Below, in pieces: positions 27,815 to 36,642 of a stretch of 64,000 nt of DNA; positions within the stretch are counted from its first letter, which is position 1, and the number at the start of each line of letters is the position of its first letter. Below the pieces are notes generated by a model. The model was given only the letters and a program-made list of their open reading frames with translations. It did no database searches and had not been told where the DNA came from. Source of the DNA: Rs1 sp029027825 (GTDB taxonomy: Bacteria; Pseudomonadota; Gammaproteobacteria; Pseudomonadales; Balneatricaceae); assembly GCA_029027825.1 (NCBI GenBank), contig CP093399.1, positions 1,488,001-1,552,000 on the forward strand, written 5' to 3'. The translations under genes were made by a program, and so were the position numbers.

Positions 27815-27883
27815 TTTTTAACTAGCACACTATTTTTTTAAAAATAGCGTGATTTATAAATTCAGCCCTCTATAATCTTAAAG

Positions 27884-27907
27884 CTGAATCCGTGACTTTA
27901 AAGTGTA
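27884..27907. repeat. Family-2 element, half copy
   Basis: CTGAATCCGTGACTTTAAAG matches the family-2 left end; the right half is absent. It lies just before the start of the large membrane-protein gene and may carry part of its leader. Confidence 0.55.
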
Positions 27908-27920
27908 CCAGGGAATGACT

Positions 27921-30900
27921 ATGTATATTGTATTAAGGATGTTCGTTGTAAGTTTAATACTGCTTTCTTTTAATTTAAAAGCTGCGCCTAACACCGTAGA
28001 TGCTCCAGCAGAATTACAAAAGTGGCACGGGTGGGTTTTGCATCAACATCCTGAATTAAATTGCAGCCCCAACGGCAGTAGTCAGCATAAACAATGTGTG
28101 TGGCAATCTCCAATTGATATTCAAGTAACATCGCAAGCTATTGATTTTTCATTGGATGTGGTGGTTGAAAAACCAAATTGGTTAGTGCTTCCAGGGGATA
28201 GCGAGGCATGGCCGAAGTCGGTATTAGTAGACGGTCAAGCTGCTAAGGTAATGCAAAGAAATCGTCGGCCGGCGATTTTTTTAGGCATTGGTGAATTTCA
28301 AATTAAAGGCACGATTGCGCTAGCTGCTATCCCGCTATCTTTGACGCTACCCAAATCCACAACCTTTATTAACTTGTCTATTGAGGGGCAAAAAATATCT
28401 CAGCCTAGTATCAACGGGCAGTCGTTACTGTTGTCTCAAGCAAAAGTTAAACGGGCAAAAAAATCTGACAGTTTGACGATCCAGGTCTACCGCTTAATTC
28501 GCGATGGTTATCCGCTGTGGCTAGATACCCAATTAGAAATCAATGTATCGGGTGACAAACGCGTAACAACGATCGGTCGAGTATTGCCGGAGGGTTTTGA
28601 ATTAACCAATATTCAATCTAAATTGCCTTTGCGAATCGACAGTCAAGGGCAAATGCAGATTCAGCTGCGCCCAGGCAGGCATATAGTATCTCTACAGGCT
28701 AGATTGATTAGCGAGCAGGAGAGCTTCAGTATGCAGGCCAACAATCATTGGCCAGCCCAAGAGTTATGGAGTTTTTCGCCAAGTAGAAGTTACCGTATTG
28801 TAGATGTCAAAGGCGCACCTATTGATAGCAGTCAAACCAATATTCCAAAGTCTTGGCAGCAGTATGCAAGTTACTTAGTTTCCGCTGAAAATGGTTTGCA
28901 AATAATAGAGCGCAGTCGTGGAGATGTTAATCCCGATCAGCATCAGCTAGAGCTTAGTAGAAATTTATGGCTAAATTTTTCAGGCAATAAATTTACTTCT
29001 CAAGAGCGGCTTACCGGCTCAATGGGGTACCTAGATAGGCTGAGCGCCGAGCAGGGGTATCTGGCAGGGCGGGTAACGATCAACCAGCAACCAGTGTTAA
29101 TCACCTCGGTCGATAGCGATCAAGGTGTCGAAGTGTTAGCGGGCAGTATTAAGCTGAGCTCAGTTGGACAAGTAACTGGCAATAGTATTGCGGTTAATCC
29201 TTGGTCCAATACTGTTAAAAAGGCCGAATTGACCGTTAACTTACCGCCAGGTTACAGCATGTTTGCGGTAGAGGGAGCTGATAGTGTCTCAAATGACTAT
29301 TTATCGAGCTGGAACCTGTGGCAGATATTCGTCGCCATCTTGTTCATCGTAGTGTTGTTTAAGCAATATGGCGTCAGCGCTGCTATTGTCGGGCTGTTGT
29401 ACACAGTAGTGGTGCACAATGTTGAGGGCGCTCCCAGCATAGTGGCACTGTTGGTTGTCATCGGCTTTCATTTCTTAACCCAAGTACTGCCCGCGCATAA
29501 AGTGCGTACATATGCAGTATACGGCTACCAGCTAACACTAATATTGATAGTGCTTAACTTTTTACCTTTTGTGGTGCAGCAAGCAAGATTGGCGATCTAT
29601 CCACAGTTGGAGCGACCTTATTCAATTCATCAAAATTCCAGTTACCAGCAACGGGAAGATGATCTTGAATACATGGAGGTTGAGGAGGTACATAGTATTG
29701 AATCTTCAGCAATGGCGCCCGCAGCGGTCTATGGAAAGAGTGGGAGCTTAATGAAGTCAAAAATAGCAGATAAATTAAGCCAGAAGAGAGTAGTGAAAAA
29801 ATATCAGCGTCAATATCAAGAGCATGAAGTTATCCAAATTGGACCGGGGATGCCTAACTGGCAATGGAATTCTGTCAATATTCGCTTGTCGGGCCCCGTG
29901 GTCAGTGGGCAGAGTATTGAAATGATGATTATCCCACCTTGGTTAAATCGGATTATCAATTTATTGAGAATTGTGTTGTTTTTCGCCTTGGCATATTTGT
30001 TTTTGCGCGGGCAGAGCTTCAAGGTAGGCGGCGGACCACGAGGTTCTGTCGCTAACAATGATCAAGAGGGGCAAGAAGTGCAAGCGAATACTGGGCAGTC
30101 TGTTACTGCAAAAGTTACCGGCGGATTAACGGGTTTGTTGGTAATGACGGTTTTTAGTGCAGCGCTATTCAATAGCGACCCCCTAATGGCGGCGGATTAC
30201 CCCTCGCCAGCACTGCTCGATGAATACTATCAACGCTTAAACGAAAGCGCTCCCTGTCAGCCTGATTGTATCGCTATTAACCAGTTAACTATTCAGGGCA
30301 ATGCAGCGTCATTGAATATGAAGTTACAGGTAGCTGCTCTGACAAAGACTGCGCTACGCTTACCTTTTGAGCTGGGAAAAATTAATAATGTTGAAGTCTT
30401 GGTTGATTCTAAGCCAGCCAAAGCATTGGCTAAAGTGCAAGGTTATGCATACTTGCTGCTCGATGAAGGCTTTCATGAAATTGATTTAGTGATAGATTCG
30501 AAAGACCTTAGTCAGTTGAATTTACAGTTTCAGCCCACTCCACAATTTACTGAATTTAGCGGTGAGGCATGGCAAGTATCTGGTTTAGATAAGCACGCGG
30601 TCAGAAATGGCCGTTTGATGTTGCGAAAAATTAAGCCACAGAAGCTCAGTGAAACGGAAAAACAGCTGACGCCTAATCCAATAAATCCACTTGTAAAAGT
30701 AACCCGAAAAATCAGCTTAGGGTTAGATTGGAGTGTCACGACTACTGTGACTAGAATAGCGCCAAGCGTTGGCGCTATTAATGTCAGTATTGACTTGTTG
30801 TCGGGGGAGTCGGTGACCAGTGCTGATCCTAAAATCAAGCAGCGACAGGCAATAGTAGATTTCTCCAGAAATGCTCGCAGCATTACTTGGCATTCTGATC

Positions 30901-32102
30901 TAGAAAAACAGACCGAGTTCTCTTTAACTGCAGTCAAAACTGCAGCTTACTTTGAGGTGTGGGAAGTTGTCCCCTCATTAAAATGGCATTTAAGTTATGA
31001 GGGAATAAAGCCGATAAAGTCAAATACCGCTAAGCTTACTTGGATGCCCACAGCCGGCGATAAACTGACATTGAACATCCAAAGGCCAGTGCCGGTGCAA
31101 GGGGCGAGTCTATCTACAGATGAAGTGCAGTTAACTTATACTCCCGGCAATCGACAGTCGGTTAGCAATTTGCGATTAAAATTTAGAGCGAGCAAGGGTG
31201 CTGATTATCCGCTGCAGCTCCCAGCAGGCGCTACAATAAATAGTATCTCGCTTAATAATAAAAGCATTATTTATGTTGAAGAGCTGGGGAAGGTGATTTT
31301 GCCAATTCCGCCAGGGGCGAATAGTATTGATGTAAATTGGAGTATGGATGAATCATTGAGCTGGTCGACACATACTCCGCAGCTGGCTCTGTTGGATGCA
31401 ACTAACATCGCGTTAAACATCAAAATGCCAGATAATCGTTGGATTCTTGCCGTGCAAGGTCCCTTAATAGGCCCGGCTATTTTGTTTTGGGGCGTGTTGA
31501 TGATGATTTTGTTGATTTGTTTTGTGCTCGGGCGTCAAGCTTGGTCGCCACTTAAAAGCTGGCAGTGGATGTTAATGGGCGCGGGAATTGCCACTAGCTT
31601 TTGGCCAGTAACATTACTGGTGGTTGCCTGGTTTGTGGTGTTGGCTAAACATCATAAGCTGATCAACTCCGACACTAGTACCACTCGATTCCAAATAGTA
31701 CAGATTGGCATCGGTGTATTAACAGTGGTTATGTTGTTAGCGTTGATCGGCAGTGTGGCTAATAGTTTGATGTTTGGCGCGCCAGATATGCAAGTTATTG
31801 GCAATGGCTCTTATGCTAATAATTTACACTGGTATCAAGATGCTATCAGTACGCAATTACCGAGTACTACTGTAATAAGTGTACCGATGTGGGGATACCA
31901 AATATTGATGCTATTGTGGTCAATTTGGTTGTCGATGTCGCTACTGCGCTGGTTGAAATGGGGCTGGAGCAACTACACAGCACAAGGATTGTGGAAGCAG
32001 GCTGAAGTACAGGTAAAGCCAACTACAGTCGCTGATAAAGCAACAGCTGCACCTAAGCCAAAAGCAAAGCGTGAAAAGCGCGATGCCAAGAGTGATTGGT
32101 AG
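27921..32102 (+). CDS. Very large membrane protein of unknown function
   Basis: About 1393 residues. I use the ATG at 27921 (AGGGA upstream) because it opens directly on a signal peptide, MYIVLRMFVVSLILLSFNLK. A periplasmic region of some 450 residues follows, beginning WHGWVLHQHPELNC and with a Cys pair nearby. Several membrane segments lie at about 465-560 and 690, a second large beta-rich periplasmic part at about 755-1180, and four or more membrane helices at about 1190-1360. The tail is very basic. The start motif recalls a widespread uncharacterised proteobacterial family. I cannot assign a function. It stands alone and ends near a bidirectional terminator. Confidence 0.85.
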   Translation: MYIVLRMFVVSLILLSFNLKAAPNTVDAPAELQKWHGWVLHQHPELNCSPNGSSQHKQCVWQSPIDIQVTSQAIDFSLDVVVEKPNWLVLPGDSEAWPKSVLVDGQAAKVMQRNRRPAIFLGIGEFQIKGTIALAAIPLSLTLPKSTTFINLSIEGQKISQPSINGQSLLLSQAKVKRAKKSDSLTIQVYRLIRDGYPLWLDTQLEINVSGDKRVTTIGRVLPEGFELTNIQSKLPLRIDSQGQMQIQLRPGRHIVSLQARLISEQESFSMQANNHWPAQELWSFSPSRSYRIVDVKGAPIDSSQTNIPKSWQQYASYLVSAENGLQIIERSRGDVNPDQHQLELSRNLWLNFSGNKFTSQERLTGSMGYLDRLSAEQGYLAGRVTINQQPVLITSVDSDQGVEVLAGSIKLSSVGQVTGNSIAVNPWSNTVKKAELTVNLPPGYSMFAVEGADSVSNDYLSSWNLWQIFVAILFIVVLFKQYGVSAAIVGLLYTVVVHNVEGAPSIVALLVVIGFHFLTQVLPAHKVRTYAVYGYQLTLILIVLNFLPFVVQQARLAIYPQLERPYSIHQNSSYQQREDDLEYMEVEEVHSIESSAMAPAAVYGKSGSLMKSKIADKLSQKRVVKKYQRQYQEHEVIQIGPGMPNWQWNSVNIRLSGPVVSGQSIEMMIIPPWLNRIINLLRIVLFFALAYLFLRGQSFKVGGGPRGSVANNDQEGQEVQANTGQSVTAKVTGGLTGLLVMTVFSAALFNSDPLMAADYPSPALLDEYYQRLNESAPCQPDCIAINQLTIQGNAASLNMKLQVAALTKTALRLPFELGKINNVEVLVDSKPAKALAKVQGYAYLLLDEGFHEIDLVIDSKDLSQLNLQFQPTPQFTEFSGEAWQVSGLDKHAVRNGRLMLRKIKPQKLSETEKQLTPNPINPLVKVTRKISLGLDWSVTTTVTRIAPSVGAINVSIDLLSGESVTSADPKIKQRQAIVDFSRNARSITWHSDLEKQTEFSLTAVKTAAYFEVWEVVPSLKWHLSYEGIKPIKSNTAKLTWMPTAGDKLTLNIQRPVPVQGASLSTDEVQLTYTPGNRQSVSNLRLKFRASKGADYPLQLPAGATINSISLNNKSIIYVEELGKVILPIPPGANSIDVNWSMDESLSWSTHTPQLALLDATNIALNIKMPDNRWILAVQGPLIGPAILFWGVLMMILLICFVLGRQAWSPLKSWQWMLMGAGIATSFWPVTLLVVAWFVVLAKHHKLINSDTSTTRFQIVQIGIGVLTVVMLLALIGSVANSLMFGAPDMQVIGNGSYANNLHWYQDAISTQLPSTTVISVPMWGYQILMLLWSIWLSMSLLRWLKWGWSNYTAQGLWKQAEVQVKPTTVADKATAAPKPKAKREKRDAKSDW

Positions 32103-32187
32103 ATATTAAGATTGGTAGATGGTTAAAATTGGTAGATAGTTGAGATTGGTAGATAGTTAAGTAGATGTAATAAAAAGCAGTGATAAG

Positions 32188-32214
32188 TAGCCCCGCGATA
32201 GTTAGCGGGGTTTT
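32188..32214. terminator. Terminator between convergent genes
   Basis: CCCCGC (32191-32196) pairs with GCGGGG (32205-32210), followed by TTTT on the + strand. It ends the large membrane-protein gene and may also serve the convergent PRPP-synthetase-like gene. Confidence 0.8.
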
Positions 32215-32233
32215 AAATAGCGAAGAAGGGGAG

Positions 32234-33451
32234 TTAGCTCTCAGTTTTTAAAGAACTCAGTTGGTCGGCAAACCAAATTTTACGAGTGAATCTTGGGTTC
32301 TTGGAAGACATATCGATTTTATAAGGATTATCTTCTTTAGTTAGGGGTAGCTCTAAAATTTTACCTAGCTCTTGGGCGAGCCACTTCTCAATTTTTAGCA
32401 CTACCATCTTCTTACGCAGACGTCCCTGCACATCTCTATTAAGAATTGTTGGCAAAGTATTGAGAGTCAGGATTTCGTCGATAGCATTGTTTGCCATACG
32501 TTCACGACCTTCATCAGACGCGTAAAAGTGAGACACCGCAAAGATCATTCTTTCAGGTTTTATCTGCTGTAGAAACTGGCAAGATTTAACGACTGTAGAG
32601 CCAGTGCGTACCATGTCATCAAAGAGCACAATGCTGCAGCCGTCTAATCCCTCAAAAGTGCTCTCGCTTTCTCGGTGCAAAGTGATCGCCACTTTATGCT
32701 CCGAAGTACGCTCCTTATCCAGCAGAATAAACTTAGCTTTGCTCAGGCCTAATTTTGCATACATATCTTTAACAAAATCGCGAGCTCCTTTATCGGGAGC
32801 GCACAATACTAAGCCCTCACCTTGTGGACCGCATTTGATGATGTTTGAATTCAGCAAATAGTGAGCATATATTTCGTAGGGGATTAGATTGTGAAAGTTA
32901 CCGTCAAAAACTTCACTGAAGATGCTTTGCACTGAGTAAGAGTGATTGTGTACCGTAAGTACTTTATCAACCCCTGACAGCTTAAGCATTTGCGCATAAA
33001 GTTTGGAGGTAAATGGTTGGCCGTCAAATTTTTTCAAATCAGTTTGAGATCGCTCTGCAGCCGTATTTCCAAGATCGTGACTAACCCCACGATCTTGAGC
33101 GCTAAAAAATAAATCAGGCTCCACTAAGACCACACAGATAGCGCCGTTTTCTTTAGCGGCTCTGGCTATCAAAAAGTTATGCATTGCCAGCTCTTGGCGT
33201 GACAGTACTAAGCTGCTGGTACTGACGATTACCACTGTTTTACCGACTAAGCTACTGCCTATTGAATCAAGATCTAATTCATCGGAAATAAAACGTGGGC
33301 AAAACTCAGTATTAGTGAATGCTTTCATGCCAATTAGGTCGGCTATGTCTTGGTTCTGTCCCATTGCATAAGCAACATCAATAGCAAAAGGGTTATCAGA
33401 GGAATTACCTACCACAACAATGTTGTTGGAAGGGTTTGATACAGGGCTCAT
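32234..33451 (-). CDS. Ribose-phosphate pyrophosphokinase-like protein
   Basis: This 405-residue protein has the PRPP-binding loop LFDDMVRTGST at about residue 280 and a LCAPDKGARDF segment equivalent to the family's active-site region. It is about 90 residues longer than ordinary Prs, with an extra C-terminal part ending in a basic motif. It may make PRPP from ribose 5-phosphate and ATP, or be a paralogue with another role; the canonical prs is presumably elsewhere. Confidence 0.82.
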   Translation of the reverse strand: MSPVSNPSNNIVVVGNSSDNPFAIDVAYAMGQNQDIADLIGMKAFTNTEFCPRFISDELDLDSIGSSLVGKTVVIVSTSSLVLSRQELAMHNFLIARAAKENGAICVVLVEPDLFFSAQDRGVSHDLGNTAAERSQTDLKKFDGQPFTSKLYAQMLKLSGVDKVLTVHNHSYSVQSIFSEVFDGNFHNLIPYEIYAHYLLNSNIIKCGPQGEGLVLCAPDKGARDFVKDMYAKLGLSKAKFILLDKERTSEHKVAITLHRESESTFEGLDGCSIVLFDDMVRTGSTVVKSCQFLQQIKPERMIFAVSHFYASDEGRERMANNAIDEILTLNTLPTILNRDVQGRLRKKMVVLKIEKWLAQELGKILELPLTKEDNPYKIDMSSKNPRFTRKIWFADQLSSLKTES

Positions 33452-33820
33452 ATTGTCGGCTCTTGATAGTGTGCAATTAAATAATTTGCCGGTGATCTAG
33501 TGTAAATCAGTCGGTTTAACTCGGGTAGCATGCGAGATACAGGTTAGATGATTAGTCTGTTTTTAACGCTGATGCTTAGTTTTATACTAGGGCTGCTAAT
33601 AGCCTAGAATTATAGCATTAGTCAGTAATCAAATTAGATCAAAACAAGACCTAATTGGTTAATAATTTTTCTAGTAAGTGCTAAATTTGCGATCTTTACA
33701 GGAATCACTCTTAGCGCGAGTAGGTGGATATTCAGCTCAATTCTGCTTAATTTTTCTTTGCTAATAGGGGAGGGCGTTTCTGGTGTTGGTAGAAAAAGCC
33801 TTTGCCTATCGTTAGTGAGA

Positions 33821-34029
33821 CCTGAATCAGTGGCTTCACTGCACCACATAGGGCAAGCTCTTGATTCTACAGCGGTTAGAAAAATACCCGCTGAACCTAC
33901 GGGTTTTATGCAGGGATGCATTTATTTAGCGAATGCAGGACGCATATGAGCTTGCAGCTAAGATTTTTCAATTCCACTGTAGAGCCAATATCTTACACTC
34001 TGTATTCACTTTGAAGTCACGGATTCAGG
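33821..34029. mobile_element. Family-2 element, 209-bp full form
   Basis: It starts CCTGAATCAGTGGCTTCA and ends with the inverted partner TGAAGTCACGGATTCAGG. Perfect 5-bp duplications TGAGA flank it (33816-33820 and 34030-34034). The interior contains CTACAGCGGTTAGAAAAA and TGCATTTATTTAGCGAATGC, which recur in degraded form at 11208-11285 and 56222-56330. Short copies elsewhere equal its two ends joined. Confidence 0.88.
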
Positions 34030-34034
34030 TGAGA

Positions 34035-34589
34035 GTGTAGCGAATGGGGAGGCAGTAGCTATTAATTATAATAAGTAGGAGCTCTGGTGAAGGTTGTTTT
34101 CTTTCAAATACAGCATTTTGATCTTGAGGAATAAATCGACAGAATGCCACATCTACATTGCTTACCCCATGCACCAAATATAACCATAACGCAAAGAGAT
34201 ATTGTGCGTGGCAGACTAGCAATAAAAAACAACTGTATGTTATTTGCTCTAAACTGGCTGATTGTGGATATTAATAATACATAATACACTGTTGGTAGTA
34301 TGTATTATATTATAGTTGCGATAATGCGACATGATAGAGTGTGAGTAATTACTATTAAGGTCAAAAAGAGATCGATTAGTTGTTGGTTATAATTTAAACT
34401 ACGGCGGCTAAGAGAAACTCTTAGATAAAGCTTCTTTCAATAAGTGCACCGCGCTCATTATTTACCAATAATATAAAAATAAGCAGTGCCTTACTCAACA
34501 AAATGGACCGCGAATTAGATGATTCAAGCTTGCTTGCTAAGCTCAAATATATCTAAGCTAATGTCGCAATAAGAAATGGATTAAGATTA
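34035..34589. other. Non-coding region upstream of the diguanylate cyclase
   Basis: Together with 33452-33820 this is part of a gap of over 1.1 kb without a convincing gene. An AT-rich inverted repeat around 34277-34310 (AATACATAATAC facing GTATGTATTAT) could be an operator or just low-complexity sequence. Nothing else is recognised. Confidence 0.35.
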
Positions 34590-35714
34590 ATGAGCACAAG
34601 TCTTTTGAGTTTCTCAACTAAAATATCCCGATGGTACAATCAAATAGGTACACTGAAGCAAAAATCCATCCAGTATTTTCTATTTACGTTGGTGGCATAC
34701 CATGTCGCCCTTCTTACCAGTTTCATTGGTGTTTTGCTAAATTTAAGTTTCTATTCTGTCGACGTTTTTCTCTATTTACTGTTGGTCGTCTATTTTAATA
34801 ATATAGTGATCGCTCTTCTCTACTTCAAACCGAAAAAGCTAACATTGGAATATGTTAGAAACATGCAGCTAGTTCAAATTGTTAACTGGTTGGTGCTGTT
34901 TTCAATATGGTGTTTTTTTATGGCAGATCAAAGGTCCATCACTTTGGTTTGTGCAATGATGGTCATCTCCTTTATATTTTCCTACTCCACTTTTTGGTTT
35001 TCTTTTTATCTGAATTTATTAATTGTCTGTATATATTTGCTGGTTTGTTACATTGGTGGAACATACTTCGGTCATAACTGGAATATCAGCAGTGATATTT
35101 TGCACGTGATTGCGTACCTATTCAGTGCCATGATGCTGGGAACTATGGTGCATAGGACCACTTTACTATTGCGTAGACAAGCCAATAATGATTTTTTAAC
35201 GAAGCTATTAAACAGGCGTGCTATGAATGCGTATATTCAAGAGGAATTTTTGCGTTGCGAAAGATTCAATACCCCTGTTAGTTTGGTCATGATAGACCTG
35301 GATAATTTCAAATCTATTAATGATAAGCACGGTCATAACTGTGGTGACGCAGTATTGGTTCATGTGGCCAATGAATTAAAGAAGCACATTCGTGAAGTAG
35401 ATCATCTTGCTCGCTGGGGCGGAGAAGAATTCTTGGCGCTTTTAATAGGAGTCACCCCAGCAGATGCAGAGCAAGTGATTCAACGAGCACTTAAACAATT
35501 ATCTGAGAGTCCTGTGAAATTTAAAGATGATTTCATCAATGTTTCTTTCAGTGCCGGTATTAGTAGCCTCAATGATTACTCATCATCCGAAGCTTCTATC
35601 CAAGAGGCGGATAGATTACTCTACGTGTCTAAGAATGAAGGCAAGGCGAGGGTTAATACTTCACTTAAATCGAAATTTTCAGAAAATTTGCAAGTTTCGA
35701 TTAACTTTGATTAA
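34590..35714 (+). CDS. Membrane-bound diguanylate cyclase
   Basis: The 374-residue protein has about six N-terminal membrane helices (residues 25-190) and a complete GGDEF domain. The active site is GGEEF at residues 277-281 and the inhibitory site RxxD is Arg268-Asp271 (REVD), so it should make cyclic di-GMP and be product-inhibited. The membrane part is the likely sensor, ligand unknown. It stands alone, upstream of the CrbR-type regulator. Confidence 0.93.
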   Translation: MSTSLLSFSTKISRWYNQIGTLKQKSIQYFLFTLVAYHVALLTSFIGVLLNLSFYSVDVFLYLLLVVYFNNIVIALLYFKPKKLTLEYVRNMQLVQIVNWLVLFSIWCFFMADQRSITLVCAMMVISFIFSYSTFWFSFYLNLLIVCIYLLVCYIGGTYFGHNWNISSDILHVIAYLFSAMMLGTMVHRTTLLLRRQANNDFLTKLLNRRAMNAYIQEEFLRCERFNTPVSLVMIDLDNFKSINDKHGHNCGDAVLVHVANELKKHIREVDHLARWGGEEFLALLIGVTPADAEQVIQRALKQLSESPVKFKDDFINVSFSAGISSLNDYSSSEASIQEADRLLYVSKNEGKARVNTSLKSKFSENLQVSINFD

Positions 35715-35737
35715 TGTTCCTAAATGAATGGCTATAA

Positions 35738-35804
35738 TCTGAATCCGTGGCTTCAAAGTGAATACAGAGCTTGCTCTATGTGGCGCAGTGAAGTCTGATT
35801 CAGG
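35738..35804. mobile_element. Family-2 element, about 67-bp form
   Basis: CTGAATCCGTGGCTTCAAAG runs through to GAAGTCTGATTCAGG, about 25 bases after the diguanylate cyclase stop codon. ATAAT occurs on both sides but offset by a base, so the ends are slightly decayed. It may double as a transcription end signal. Confidence 0.7.
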
Positions 35805-35985
35805 CATAATCCTAATACTTTTTTGTTGAAGGAAGAGTGCTATAAATACTTGAGTTTAGCGTGCCTCAATAACCATTCCAACATCATGTAATAATAAGAC
35901 CTCTGGATAAATAATAAAAACAATTAGCATAGCTCATCAGAGCGTAAGATGGGTGTAGCTGGAATAAACAGGATTAATATTAAAG

Positions 35986-36642
35986 ATGGAGATTGTCGAA
36001 AAAATAATAATAGCGGATGACCATCCGTTATTTAGAAAAGCACTCTCAGAGATGCTCAAGTCGCACTTTAATCGAATTGAATTACTTGAAGTTGATTCAG
36101 TGACTGATTTAGAGGACATCCTACAGGAGACGACGGCAGATTTAGTACTGTTAGATTTGGACTTCCCCGGCACTCAGGGTTTTAATACCTTAATTCAAAT
36201 ACGCCACCAATACCCTGAATTAGCCGTTGTAATCGTCTCTGGTATCGAAGATAAAGATACTATTCAAAAAGCTATGTTGCATGGCGCCGCAGGTTTTATC
36301 CCAAAATCAACGGCTGTTAGCGAAATGATGGTGGCGATAGAGCGAATTTTTCAAGGTGAACTGTGGACACCTAAAGCAGAGCATTATTTACCGAAAGACT
36401 GTAAACCAAGTGATGCATTGATTGATTCGTTGACCCCACAACAGCATAAAATACTACTGATGTTCGCCGAGGGGCTATTAAATAAACAGATAGCTTATGA
36501 GCTAGGTGTCGCTGAATCTACGGTCAAAAGCCACGCCAGTACTATTTTTCTAAAATTAGGGGTGCGCAATCGTACCCAGGCAGTGATCAGGTTAAATGAC
36601 ATTCATTTGGCACATACATCATTTGGGCCATCAGTAGTGTGA
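35986..36642 (+). CDS. crbR: LuxR-type response regulator, CrbR/ErdR-like
   Basis: This 218-residue regulator has a receiver domain with the acidic pair in IIIADDHPLFRKAL and phosphoacceptor Asp57 (LVLLDLDFPG). The NarL/LuxR helix-turn-helix contains LTPQQHKILLMFAEGLLNKQ and the recognition helix STVKSHASTIFLKLG. In Vibrio and Pseudomonas the homologues CrbR and ErdR, paired with CrbS/MxtR, switch on acetyl-CoA synthetase. Its 3' end overlaps that of the sensor gene by 12 bases, tail to tail. The assignment rests on the partner's architecture; the target here is unproven. Confidence 0.82.
   Translation: MEIVEKIIIADDHPLFRKALSEMLKSHFNRIELLEVDSVTDLEDILQETTADLVLLDLDFPGTQGFNTLIQIRHQYPELAVVIVSGIEDKDTIQKAMLHGAAGFIPKSTAVSEMMVAIERIFQGELWTPKAEHYLPKDCKPSDALIDSLTPQQHKILLMFAEGLLNKQIAYELGVAESTVKSHASTIFLKLGVRNRTQAVIRLNDIHLAHTSFGPSVV

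Noticed and set aside
33758..33949. Open frame of 63 codons on the + strand
   Set aside because: It runs into the 209-bp family-2 element, so its end is element sequence; no family match.
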